A stretch of DNA of 64,000 nucleotides, taken from assembly GCF_015645385.1 (NCBI RefSeq), contig NZ_JADOET010000011.1, positions 1-64,000 on the forward strand. Direction: 5' to 3'. This document shows positions 1 through 8,366 of the stretch, in pieces. Under the pieces are notes generated by a model that saw only the letters and a list, made by a program, of their open reading frames with translations, made no database searches and was not told where the DNA came from. The translations under genes were made by a program, and so were the position numbers. This stretch comes from Winogradskyella marina (GTDB lineage Bacteria; Bacteroidota; Bacteroidia; Flavobacteriales; Flavobacteriaceae). How positions within the stretch are numbered: position 1 is the first letter of the stretch; each line of letters begins with the position of its first letter.

Positions 1-41
1 TTCTAAGGTTAATTCCGTAATTCTTTTTATGTATATATGTC

Positions 42-112
42 GCTCCGCTGGAGCTAAGTGTTTGTGCTTTTGTTGTTTTAGATATTAATATGTTGCCACG
101 CTGTGGCAATAT
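42..112. repeat. two REP-like short hairpins
   Basis: Two perfect short palindromes lie 38 bases apart, each with the same GCT triloop: GCTCC-GCT-GGAGC at 42-54 and TTGCCAC-GCT-GTGGCAA at 93-109. The second extends to 90-112 with one G-U pair. Hairpins of this sort recur between genes in many bacteria as REP-like elements. Neither is followed by a T-run, so they are not obvious terminators. The rest of 1-185 shows no coding potential. Confidence 0.45.
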
Positions 113-185
113 GTTAAATATGGGTTCTTAATGTGAATTGAAGTGCTTTTAGTTTAGGCGAACCAATTGCATTTATAGTAGTAAT

Positions 186-587
186 CTAGGCGTCTGCTTT
201 TGTTAATGCTAAAACGATGTCTTTATAACGAAATATATCAACCTCTTCTTTTTTAGAGATATCTAACAAATGTATTTGTCTTAATGATTTACCCAATCGT
301 ACTAATTCCCAAAATGTGTCTGTATGTTTAGGAATTGGTATATTAGGATCATCTATGACTAAAAAAGCGTTATATTTTTCTCTATTGCTTGGCGATTGTA
401 AAAGAGCATAGCTATAATCTAAAACATCTATGGTTCTAAAACTTGTTTTGTAATCGTCTCTGAGTTCTTCACTATTTATAAAGCAAACATTGCCTTCGGG
501 TTCAGTTTCTAAAATAAATGTAAGACCCAACCTTTTTGATATCTGCTTAGTAAGTTTTTGTATGTGGTTGGTTTGTAGTTCTTCCAA
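186..587 (-). CDS. C-terminal remnant of a type ISP restriction-modification enzyme
   Basis: A 133-residue product that I read as a fragment of a much larger type ISP (single-polypeptide) restriction-modification/adenine methyltransferase protein. Residues 34-70 carry the pattern NVCFINSEELR, then IDVLDYSYALLQSPSNREKY, which resembles the family's YIYAVLHSPxYRxKY block. Residues 90-105 (TFWELVRLGKSLRQIHLLD) resemble its FW.LV.LG.ELR.LHLL helix. The last 15 residues (RYKDIVLALTKADA) resemble the family's extreme C-terminus (HYQKIIVALxxTD), but the stretch that normally separates the two is missing. The methyltransferase, helicase and nuclease parts are absent. An ATG and an open frame remain, so it could be expressed, but activity is unlikely. 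The family assignment is from memory of family motifs. Confidence 0.55.
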   Translation of the reverse strand: MEELQTNHIQKLTKQISKRLGLTFILETEPEGNVCFINSEELRDDYKTSFRTIDVLDYSYALLQSPSNREKYNAFLVIDDPNIPIPKHTDTFWELVRLGKSLRQIHLLDISKKEEVDIFRYKDIVLALTKADA

Positions 588-768
588 AATAATAAAATGT
601 CTGTTTATTAACTATAACACGTTTATGTCTCTAATTTACTAAATAATATTTAATGCTGTTAGAATGGATATGATATTAGAAATCTAAAAGATTCATATTT
701 AAAAATAGGTTTCGACGTTCAATACAGTCCATTTTTTTAACTTTATAAAAAATTTAAAACATTATTTT

Positions 769-2241
769 ATGAAACAACTATTACTTAATTTATTTACTGT
801 TTTTGGCTTTGTTGGACTAGTTTCAGCGCAATATATTACGCCAGATACAGGTATGACCTACAGCTTGGACGACCTTGTTGTAGAAAGTCCGGCTACCATT
901 TCGGTTAGTGGAACGACGTATACGTTAGTAGAAGATTTAACCATTTCTGCAACGGATACTTTTAATATTAGTGAGGATATCACTTTAGAGATTGGAGAGG
1001 ATATTAGAATTACCATTTTTGGAAATTTTAATGTCGATGCGGATACGGCTATTTTTACAGCAATCGATACTGCTGCTCCGTACGATGGTTTTCGTTTTGA
1101 GGAATCTTCTGCGATTAATATTCAGAATGCAACCATACAATATGGAGGTGGTATGCGTGTATTAACAGAAACATTTACGTTAAATAACTGTTTAGTGACT
1201 AACAATGTTGCTGGTGTTTCTTCAGGTGGAGCTATTGGTCTTTCTAGAGGTATGCCTCAAATTACTAATAACACTATAATTCTTAATCAAACTACGGCTA
1301 TTGGTTCTGGTGCTACAAATCTAGTATCTCCTTACATTTTTAATAATTTTATTGAAGGGAACAATCAAGCGAATTCTAATCGACCTCAGATTAATTTAGG
1401 GCCACCAATGGCTGGTAATCCGACACAAATTATTCAGAATATTATAAAAGGTGATCGTAGTTTAACTTCGGTAGGTGGAATTTCTGTTTCAGATTTGTTG
1501 AGCACTCAAGGGGTTAATGCTGTTATTGAAGGTAATATTGTAAGCGATAACCGTTATGGTATTACAATACAGAGTAATGATGCTATTGCATTTATAACAA
1601 ACAATGTCATTGAAGACAATAATTCTCAAGGAAACCCAAATTTAGGAGGAAGTGGAATAAATTTATTGGCTTCCGTGGAAGGTAATAACATTATTGCTTT
1701 TGGAAATGAGATTCGAAGAAACTTATGGGGAATTACACTTCAAGGCGAAGCTATGATTAACTTGGGTGATAATGTTGATAATATTGGTCAGAATGTATTT
1801 TCTGAAAATGGAAATGGTGGTAATGTTTACGCACTTTTTAACAATACTGACAACCCTGTAACTGCAATGCATAATTGTTGGGATGAAGACAATGCACCGA
1901 TTTCACTTGCAGATGCTGAAGCTGTTATCTCACACCAAAATGATAATGCAACTTTAGGATTGGTGACGTTTGATCCTGTTGATTGTGGGTTTTTAAGTGT
2001 TGAAGAATTGGCTTTAAATGACCTAACGATATATCCGAATCCTACTAATGGAGAAGTAAATTTGGATAACAATAAGGTGTTTACGCAAATGAATGTTTTT
2101 AGTATTGAAGGTAAATTAATTATGCAAAAATCACTTCAAATAGGCACTAGCACATTACACCTTGATTTAAATTCTGGGATGTATTTATTGGAGTTTAATG
2201 GAGATACGTCAAGAGCCGTAAAAAAGCTTGTAGTTAAATAG
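769..2241 (+). CDS. secreted right-handed beta-helix protein with T9SS sorting tail
   Basis: A 490-residue secreted protein. Residues 1-20 form a signal peptide ending in SAQ. Residues 50-350 are a run of N-rich coils (ITNNTIILNQT, VIEGNIVSDNRYGI, FITNNVIEDNN, GNEIRRNLWGI) with about 22-25 residues per turn, typical of a parallel beta-helix such as the pectin-lyase/NosD folds. The last ~75 residues (LTIYPNPTNGEV to KKLVVK) are a type-A T9SS sorting domain, so the protein should cross the outer membrane and be anchored or released. No catalytic residues can be assigned. It could be a polysaccharide lyase-like protein or an adhesin. It is a single-gene unit followed by a strong terminator. Confidence 0.85.
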   Translation: MKQLLLNLFTVFGFVGLVSAQYITPDTGMTYSLDDLVVESPATISVSGTTYTLVEDLTISATDTFNISEDITLEIGEDIRITIFGNFNVDADTAIFTAIDTAAPYDGFRFEESSAINIQNATIQYGGGMRVLTETFTLNNCLVTNNVAGVSSGGAIGLSRGMPQITNNTIILNQTTAIGSGATNLVSPYIFNNFIEGNNQANSNRPQINLGPPMAGNPTQIIQNIIKGDRSLTSVGGISVSDLLSTQGVNAVIEGNIVSDNRYGITIQSNDAIAFITNNVIEDNNSQGNPNLGGSGINLLASVEGNNIIAFGNEIRRNLWGITLQGEAMINLGDNVDNIGQNVFSENGNGGNVYALFNNTDNPVTAMHNCWDEDNAPISLADAEAVISHQNDNATLGLVTFDPVDCGFLSVEELALNDLTIYPNPTNGEVNLDNNKVFTQMNVFSIEGKLIMQKSLQIGTSTLHLDLNSGMYLLEFNGDTSRAVKKLVVK

Positions 2242-2263
2242 TTTCTTTAACTACATAATATTG

Positions 2264-2299
2264 AAAAGCTCCACTGTATAGATTGGAGCTTTTTTTTTC
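2264..2299 (+). terminator. Rho-independent terminator after the beta-helix gene
   Basis: Ten-base stem AAAAGCTCCA / TGGAGCTTTT (2264-2273 and 2284-2293) with a 10-base loop and a run of T to 2299. The A-run on the left means it may also stop the converging BLUF transcript. Confidence 0.85.
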
Positions 2300-2322
2300 T
2301 AATTATTTAAACGTCACACTTC

Positions 2323-2757
2323 TTAGAGGCTTGCATGCTGTTTTAGAGAACCACTTTCAATAATTCTTCGTACTTGACCCCAAAACGTTATTAAAGAATT
2401 TGAGGCGTTATCTGAAAGTTTTGAAAGCAATAATAGATTGTTTACATATTGAACAATGAATTGATCATCTGGTTTATGATAGGCCATATTCCAATCTATA
2501 AAAGACCTTCTGTCAACGTCATTTTCATAAAGCTTCATTATGCTGTGATGGCGTTTGTCTTCTTTAATTTTATTATAAACTTCGAGTACATCTTTTTTTT
2601 CTCCTTCTAGGATTTGAACAAAGCTTTCGTTATGGTATATGAGACATCCGGTGATATTTCTTTCTCCATTTGTTGAAGTCGCTTCATTAAGAATATTTTC
2701 TAGATTTTTAGACGTAAGTCCAGGAATTGATTTAGAATGGTAATTTAATTGATACAT
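2323..2757 (-). CDS. BLUF-domain blue-light photoreceptor (stand-alone)
   Basis: A 144-residue protein whose first ~95 residues form a BLUF domain (blue-light sensing using FAD). The flavin photocycle residues are at the expected spacing: Tyr6, Asn30, Gln48 (in SFVQILEG) and Trp89 with Met91 (in DWNMAY). The 24- and 18-residue intervals match Tyr21/Asn45/Gln63 of AppA, and Trp89 matches Trp104. There is no output domain, only a ~45-residue helical C-terminal extension, so signalling must go through a partner. It lies 38 bp downstream of the membrane protein and acylase genes on the same strand and may share their transcript. Family assignment is firm; the output is unknown. Confidence 0.92.
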   Translation of the reverse strand: MYQLNYHSKSIPGLTSKNLENILNEATSTNGERNITGCLIYHNESFVQILEGEKKDVLEVYNKIKEDKRHHSIMKLYENDVDRRSFIDWNMAYHKPDDQFIVQYVNNLLLLSKLSDNASNSLITFWGQVRRIIESGSLKQHASL

Positions 2758-2795
2758 AAATTCTAGATATAATAATATATATGTATTGAAAATAG

Positions 2796-3155
2796 TTATT
2801 TCCTTCCAGTTAAGACCAAACTCAACTGCTTCCCAAAAATAGCAGCTATACCAGCGGCTAAACCACCAATAGCTCCTGTGACTAACATTAAAACATACGG
2901 ATTTCCACCTAAAGGTAAGAGAACTGCAATGCGTTTGGCCAAAGTGAAATCGTTTCCACTACTTAAAAAATAACTCAATACAAACCAGAACAAAAGTATG
3001 GCTAAAAACGGGATAAAAAACACCCAAATTCGTTTTAATGGAATAAATAAAGCAGTCGCTACAGCGGCAACCATTACAGACCACCAAGGCAGAAATAATG
3101 AGAGAACGTAAGCTAACAGTATTGTGACTATAAAATTGATGATATTTTTACTCAT
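2796..3155 (-). CDS. small integral membrane protein of unknown function
   Basis: A 119-residue, very hydrophobic protein with about four transmembrane segments (residues ~5-25, 27-42, 47-66 and 84-112). The last segment is Gly/Ala-rich (TGAIGGLAAGIAAIFG). Its ATG shares one base with the TAA of the upstream acylase gene (TAATG), which implies translational coupling. I recognise no catalytic motif. It may be a membrane partner of the acylase, but that is inferred from position only. Confidence 0.75.
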   Translation of the reverse strand: MSKNIINFIVTILLAYVLSLFLPWWSVMVAAVATALFIPLKRIWVFFIPFLAILLFWFVLSYFLSSGNDFTLAKRIAVLLPLGGNPYVLMLVTGAIGGLAAGIAAIFGKQLSLVLTGRK

Positions 3156-5572
3156 TAGTTCTTAGGTGTTAAGGTTTGTGTGCCAATAATAACGTCGGTT
3201 GCAGTATCATTTTGTAAAAAATTAAGCTCGTGGTATTCTCCAGCAGCCCAATCGTCTATAAAATTATCGTAATATTTACTGCCAGGATTTCCCGATTGTC
3301 CTCCAGGATAAATACCTAAAGCTGTTGGAGGAGAGGTCATTTCTACAATCATTCGCCAAGATGGTCCATGATCTTCAGAAGTAGCATTAACAATGCTGCG
3401 ATCTCCACCAATTGGAATATCGAATACCGAAAAGGCAGGTAATCCTTGTAATAAATGTGCAGCGTAAGTCGCTTTATACTTCAACCATGTGTAATCTCCT
3501 TTTTCTGCTTTAATTTCCATTAATCGTTCTGCAGCTGATTTAAAGGCTATTAAAAACAGATCTTTAGCTGTTTCTGTTTCGGGTGTGTCTTGAATATCCA
3601 TAAAGGCATCATCTCCATTATTTTTGAGTAAATAAATGGTTTGGTAGGCAAAAGGTGTATCTAAAAGTGTATCGTCAACATCCATCTCATCCCAGACCAA
3701 ATTATAAAGTTTGCCGTACCATTGTCTAAAAATACTTGGACCAACTTCATCAATATCGTTATTAAACCTCCAGGTTTTTATTTCATTATAGATAGCTTTT
3801 TCATCTGCTGTTAAATCAGATGCATCCATGTGCTCTAACATATAAGGTACTATTTCGGCAGCCTTTAAATTATAGTTGTTATTGTGTAAATCTTTAAAAT
3901 CTTGAATATTAAACGTATCCTTAGAGCTGAAGTAATCATTTATCACTCGATTTCTGTACGTTTCATAACCATCATTAAACACATAATAGGGGTAATTTTC
4001 GTCTACAGGATGTTGATTTGCAGAACTTACAAACCCACGTTCCGGATTTTTGGTAAAAGCATTAAATTCTTGTGGTATAAAACTCTGCCAATCATTTTCA
4101 GATTTACTACCATCCATTACAAACTTCCCTTGACCTTCCCATTTATTAGGAAATAAGCCTTGTATCCAAATGGCGATATCACCTTCAGTGGATGCAAAAA
4201 CAAAATTTTGAGCTGGTGCGACCCAGTGTTTTAAAGCCTTGGTGTAATCATCGTAATTCTTAGCTTTATTCATTTCGGTGAAGGTTTTCTGGCCATTTCC
4301 AGGGATATGTCCTGTCCACTGCATTGCATAACCCGATAATTCATTGTCAGATTTAAAATTTTTGTCATAAACCACAGGACCATGATGTGTGTACAGCACG
4401 GAATCCTTGTAAGTCTCCTTGCCTTTTATCTTTATCTCTTCAATTCTTACGGAAACGTCTTTCCATTCGTTGTCAAATTTGTATTGGGTTCTGTCTTTAT
4501 TAAACTCAATTTTAAACCAATCAATAACGTCTCTTGTGGCATTAGTTTCTCCCCAAGAAATATGTTGATTAAATCCTGAAATAACAGCCAAAGCACCAGG
4601 AAGTGTAGCGCCAAAAGCATTATGATTAGGTGTGCTCAGCTGCATAACAAACCAAATAGAAGGTAGATTTAATCCTAAATGAGGATCGTTTGCTAAGATC
4701 GGATGACCTGAATACGATTTTTCACCAGAAACAGCCCAATTATTACTTCCATTATCTGGGTTGGGTTGGGTAATGGTTTCAGAAACAGCCTCTAAAATGG
4801 TATCATTTAGTGTCGTAGGACGAGGTGTTTGTGGAACATCAATATAACTCCAATCTGTTTCTTTTGGAATTATTGGATCTGTAATATCGAAGAAATCAGG
4901 AAATAATAAATCGAATCGGTCTTTTCCAAATAAACGCAATGCATTGGTGTTCTCCATGTCTTCATCACCTCCTGCTAGCATTTTGGTCATGTACATTAAT
5001 AATAACGCCGTCTTTTTGGTCGTCCAAGTTTCGGGTTTGTAATCTAGTAGTTTGTATTCTACAGGTAAATCTTTAGGGTCTAATTGATTGATGTAACTAT
5101 TAACACCATCGGCATAAGCCTGAACAAAGGCTGTTGTTTTCTCGTCTTCTGCCATTTTTTTTAAGGTTTGCTCAGCACCATAACCCATGCCTCGTCTACG
5201 CTCTTGACGGTCGTAATTTAATGCGGCTTCTCCAATGATTTCAGATAAGCGACCTGCAGCTGCAAAGGTTTGAAATTCCATTTGCCACAATCTATGTTTT
5301 GCAGTAATATAACCTTGTGCTCTGTATAAATCGATTTCATTTTGGGCAAATACATGTGGAATTAATTCCGCATCATAATGAACGGTGACTTTATCTTTTA
5401 AATCGGGAATTGAAACCTCTCCTGTGATGGATTCGTCGGTTTCATTTTGCCAAACTCCAGTGTAAGGGTTTAAGAATTTACCGATTGGTGGAATGGAGCC
5501 GAGCTTAGTGTTTAATGCGTAAAAAATGCCTATCGTTAGTACGAAGGATATAATTAGTTTAAGGTATTTCAT
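3155..5572 (-). CDS. penicillin acylase family Ntn-hydrolase
   Basis: An 805-residue member of the penicillin/cephalosporin acylase family, which hydrolyses amide bonds of N-acyl compounds such as beta-lactams or acyl-homoserine lactones. It has an N-terminal membrane or signal segment (residues 4-20) and an alpha chain with the typical HRLWQMEF block (93-100). The self-cleavage point is before Ser276 in NGSNNWAVSG, where Ser becomes the N-terminal nucleophile. The beta chain has the HPILANDPHLGL block and a late Asn in the SxANQHP region. Length is normal for the family. The natural substrate cannot be told. The gene heads a minus-strand group with the membrane protein and BLUF genes. Confidence 0.9.
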   Translation of the reverse strand: MKYLKLIISFVLTIGIFYALNTKLGSIPPIGKFLNPYTGVWQNETDESITGEVSIPDLKDKVTVHYDAELIPHVFAQNEIDLYRAQGYITAKHRLWQMEFQTFAAAGRLSEIIGEAALNYDRQERRRGMGYGAEQTLKKMAEDEKTTAFVQAYADGVNSYINQLDPKDLPVEYKLLDYKPETWTTKKTALLLMYMTKMLAGGDEDMENTNALRLFGKDRFDLLFPDFFDITDPIIPKETDWSYIDVPQTPRPTTLNDTILEAVSETITQPNPDNGSNNWAVSGEKSYSGHPILANDPHLGLNLPSIWFVMQLSTPNHNAFGATLPGALAVISGFNQHISWGETNATRDVIDWFKIEFNKDRTQYKFDNEWKDVSVRIEEIKIKGKETYKDSVLYTHHGPVVYDKNFKSDNELSGYAMQWTGHIPGNGQKTFTEMNKAKNYDDYTKALKHWVAPAQNFVFASTEGDIAIWIQGLFPNKWEGQGKFVMDGSKSENDWQSFIPQEFNAFTKNPERGFVSSANQHPVDENYPYYVFNDGYETYRNRVINDYFSSKDTFNIQDFKDLHNNNYNLKAAEIVPYMLEHMDASDLTADEKAIYNEIKTWRFNNDIDEVGPSIFRQWYGKLYNLVWDEMDVDDTLLDTPFAYQTIYLLKNNGDDAFMDIQDTPETETAKDLFLIAFKSAAERLMEIKAEKGDYTWLKYKATYAAHLLQGLPAFSVFDIPIGGDRSIVNATSEDHGPSWRMIVEMTSPPTALGIYPGGQSGNPGSKYYDNFIDDWAAGEYHELNFLQNDTATDVIIGTQTLTPKN

Positions 5573-5709
5573 GAAGTTCAGTTATAGAGAATTTAAAAGT
5601 AGGAAAATTATTGGAAATGTGAATGACTTATTTGTGCTAAATATCGGTAATGCTGAATGTGAATTGGTTTCGCAAAAATTACACGAAGAGTTATATAGAA
5701 CTTGAAGTG
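5573..5709. other. intergenic start of the 741-bp gap upstream of the acylase
   Basis: No gene is seen. The stretch around 5670-5700 (TTACACGAAGAG...TATAGAA) resembles the tail of the tandem units that follow, so it may be the end of a fourth, more decayed copy. Confidence 0.3.
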
Positions 5710-6225
5710 ACGAGACTCGAATTCCACTAATTAACACGAAAGCTGGACGGTTCAATGGCTTTGCGTCTTAGCGTCTTTGCGCGGAAGTTTTTAATTGTTA
5801 AACTAATATATATACAGAAAGAAATTACACAGAGTCTCACGGAGTTTTCACGAAGATTCACAGAGACAGTATAGAAAAAGAGACTCGAATACTACTAATT
5901 AACACGAAAACTGAACGTTTTAATTAGCGACTTCACATGAAAATTTCTATTTGTTTTTGAATCGTATACTTATGTGTGGAAAGTTTTTACAAAGAGTACC
6001 AAAGAGGTTTCACAGAGATGCACAGAGAGTGTATAGGAAAGAAATATGAATATTTCTAATTTACAAGAAAGCTGAATAGTTTAGCGACTTCGCTACTTTG
6101 CGCGGAATTTTTTTATTGTTTTTCAATCCTGTACTTATGAGTGGAAAGATATTACGCCGAGTTCCACAGAGTTTTCACGAAGATTCGCAGAGGTTACACA
6201 GAGATACACAGAGAAAAAAAAGTGT
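5710..6225. repeat. three decayed tandem copies of a ~165-bp intergenic unit
   Basis: Copies start near 5713, 5881 and 6043. Each opens with GAnTCGAAT/ATGAAT followed by CTAATT(A)ACACGAAA(G)CTG, continues through a TTAGCG..CTTTGCGCGG stretch (copies 1 and 3) and TCnTACTTATGnGTGGAAAG (copies 2 and 3), and ends in a CACAGAGnTnCACAGAG-rich tail. Periods are 168 and 162 bp. No open frame runs through the units. They look like an old tandemly multiplied non-coding element. Confidence 0.7.
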
Positions 6226-6265
6226 GATTTTAAGAACTATGTTTAAAAAGAAAAAAATATTTTAC

Positions 6266-6314
6266 TAACAGCTAACAGCTAACAGCTAACAGCTAACAGC
6301 TAACAGCTAACAGC
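6266..6314. repeat. heptanucleotide tandem repeat TAACAGC x7
   Basis: Seven perfect back-to-back copies of TAACAGC. The last base of the last copy is the first base of the complementary TAG stop codon of the DUF721 gene, so the array abuts that gene exactly. Confidence 0.95.
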
Positions 6315-6610
6315 TACCGAAGCACTAATTTCTTTACAATGTCTTTTCTAAGCGATTCATTAAGCATTTTTATGATTTTTTCGGTGCCATAACTCAACTC
6401 TTCACGCAGGACACTAGAGCTTAATTGAACGTAAAGTGTATCGTGTTTAAGCTCGATTGCTGTAGTGTAATTATTGACTCCGTTTCCCATAAGATTTGCC
6501 CAAGCTTCACGAACATCTACTTTGTCTAAACCAGATTGTAAATTGTTGGTTTGTACAAACTCTTTAAGAATGTCTTGTATTGGTTGGTTATCGTTATTTC
6601 GTTTTGCCAT
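6314..6610 (-). CDS. DUF721/DciA-like protein
   Basis: A 98-residue protein of the DUF721 family, to which the replicative-helicase operator DciA belongs. It shows the family pattern: an N-terminal helix (IQDILKEFVQ), REAWANLMGNGVNNYTTAIELKHDTLYVQ, then SSVLREELSYGTEKIIKMLN. DciA proteins help load DnaB at replication forks in bacteria lacking DnaC. This short form is essentially the KH-like domain alone. It lies downstream of recF on the same strand, a usual place in this phylum. The stop codon touches a heptamer array. The helicase-loading role is inferred from the family. Confidence 0.8.
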   Translation of the reverse strand: MAKRNNDNQPIQDILKEFVQTNNLQSGLDKVDVREAWANLMGNGVNNYTTAIELKHDTLYVQLSSSVLREELSYGTEKIIKMLNESLRKDIVKKLVLR

Positions 6611-6730
6611 CTTTCGTTGTCTTTAACGGTTTTTATCGATTTGTTATTACTGTAAAAGCAGGAATCTACTTGTTTGTTTATGTCAATTGGATTCGTGTCT
6701 TTCGCAGGAATAACATTAATTTAATTAAAA

Positions 6731-7150
6731 TTATTCTAAATCTAATTTAATAGGTGTATATCTTTTATAAAGGTACACATTTTCATCTTCATTCATTATA
6801 CGAAGTTGGTCAGAGTTGGCTTCTAAAACAGTTTCTTTCCAGTTAGCATAAGGTGTTGTATAGTAAATATTTAATGTGTTGTCTTCAATTTTTAACTGAA
6901 TGGTTTCTGCATCATCAGACGTGAAATAGGTATCATTTATTCCTGGTTTTAGTTTTTTTCTAAAACCGGTTAAACTGTCACTAACACTTATGTAGTCTAT
7001 GGTTTCGTTGAATTGATATTCTTTTTTACTACCATTTGCCATCGTTACTTCTTCTATTTCCCAATAGCCTTCTAAATGCGGAATAAAGGTTTCTGGGTTG
7101 TCAGCACAACTACATATAAGGAGGCAAAGCAGCCAGACGTAATTTTTCAT
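6731..7150 (-). CDS. small lipoprotein with lipocalin-like features
   Basis: A 139-residue lipoprotein. Residues 1-14 are the signal with a lipobox before Cys15 (LICSC). The mature part has the pattern [16 protein letters not shown], then alternating strands, ending LYKRYTP, which resembles the lipocalin-like small lipoproteins common in this phylum. Its ATG overlaps the recF stop codon by four bases (ATGA), so the two are coupled. It may simply travel with recF. No ligand or enzymatic role can be read. Confidence 0.7.
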   Translation of the reverse strand: MKNYVWLLCLLICSCADNPETFIPHLEGYWEIEEVTMANGSKKEYQFNETIDYISVSDSLTGFRKKLKPGINDTYFTSDDAETIQLKIEDNTLNIYYTTPYANWKETVLEANSDQLRIMNEDENVYLYKRYTPIKLDLE

Positions 7151-8226
7151 AATTTAAACATTTTATAGGATTGATGTGTTTGTTTTATTACATCTTCGGT
7201 ACGTTCTGCATGTGTATCGCTGATGAAAATTTGTCCAAAATGTTCATCGTCTACCAAGTTGATGATTTGAGTAACTCTGTTTTTGTCTAACTTATCAAAA
7301 ATATCATCTAACAATAGAATAGGAGAGACTCCACTTTGTTGTTTTATAAAATCGAATTGCGCCAATTTTAAAGCTATTAAAAATGATTTTTGTTGTCCTT
7401 GACTTCCAAACTTTTTAATAGGAAAACCATCTATCGAAAACACTAAATCATCTTTATGAGTTCCAACACTTGTATATTGTAAGGCTTTATCTTTATTGAT
7501 GTTTTTATTTAGAAGATCGTTTAATTCAGCATCAAACAAATCACTTTTGTAGGTTAAATCAATAGCTTCTTTACTCTGACTTATAGCCTCGTATCGCGAT
7601 TTAAAAATGGGAATAAAGGTTTGTAAAAAAGCATCTCGTTTTTTAAATATTTCGGTACCGAACGTATGCATTTGTTCGTTATAGATAGCGAGTGTATCAG
7701 CATTGAAGGTGTTATTTAATGCAAAATATTTTAATAAAGCATTCCGTTGAGCTAAGACCTTATTATAACTAATAAGTTCTGTTAAATACCCTTTATCACT
7801 TTGCGAAATTACACTGTCTATAAATTTACGACGCGTATCGCTACCTTCTATAATTAAGTCGCGATCTGCAGGCGAAATAATAACCAAAGGAATAAACCCT
7901 ATATGCTCACTAAATTTATCGTAAGCTTTACTATTGCGTTTAATTACTTTTTTCTGACCACGTTTTAAGGATACGATGATTTTTTCGGCACGTTCATTTT
8001 TTGTAAAATTACCATCCACTACAAAAAACTCGGCATTGTGATTGATGTTTTGAACTGCAATAGGGTTAAAGTAACTTTTTCCGAAAGCCAAATGGTAAAT
8101 AGCATCTAAAGCGTTTGTTTTTCCGATACCATTGGCACCAACAAAACAGTTGATTTTGGCGTCGAAATCGAAAACTTGACTTTCAAAATTTTTGTAATTA
8201 ACTAAAGATAGTGTGTTTAGATTCAT
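7147..8226 (-). CDS. recF: DNA replication and repair protein RecF
   Basis: A 359-residue SMC-like ATPase that loads RecA at gaps with RecO and RecR. Walker A is GANGIGKT (residues 30-37), the ABC signature region is GSQGQQKS, and Walker B with D-loop is [12 protein letters not shown]. The N-terminal LxLxNYKNF start is typical. Length is normal. It is transcribed away from the TPR gene and is followed, with a four-base overlap, by the small lipoprotein gene and then the DUF721 gene. dnaA and dnaN are not in the window. Confidence 0.97.
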   Translation of the reverse strand: MNLNTLSLVNYKNFESQVFDFDAKINCFVGANGIGKTNALDAIYHLAFGKSYFNPIAVQNINHNAEFFVVDGNFTKNERAEKIIVSLKRGQKKVIKRNSKAYDKFSEHIGFIPLVIISPADRDLIIEGSDTRRKFIDSVISQSDKGYLTELISYNKVLAQRNALLKYFALNNTFNADTLAIYNEQMHTFGTEIFKKRDAFLQTFIPIFKSRYEAISQSKEAIDLTYKSDLFDAELNDLLNKNINKDKALQYTSVGTHKDDLVFSIDGFPIKKFGSQGQQKSFLIALKLAQFDFIKQQSGVSPILLLDDIFDKLDKNRVTQIINLVDDEHFGQIFISDTHAERTEDVIKQTHQSYKMFKL

Positions 8227-8336
8227 GAAAAGATAACGTTATGCCTAATTTTACTGATGTAACAACGCATTTTGAGCCTATAATTAATAATTCAAAAATA
8301 ACAAATAAATAGGCTTTTAAATCCCAATAAAAATTT

Positions 8337-8344
8337 TATTTTTG
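8337..8344 (+). promoter_or_regulatory. candidate -7 element (TATTTTTG) for the TPR-ribH unit
   Basis: Matches the Bacteroidota -7 consensus TAnnTTTG and lies 22 bases before the ATG at 8367, in the 140-bp divergent gap with recF. I see no convincing -33 TTTG partner. Confidence 0.45.
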
Positions 8345-8366
8345 CGGACGCACAAAATGACAAGTT

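Noticed and set aside
1827..2072. An 81-codon frame antisense to the beta-helix gene.
   Set aside because: Overlaps a convincing secreted protein with a T9SS tail; no features of its own.
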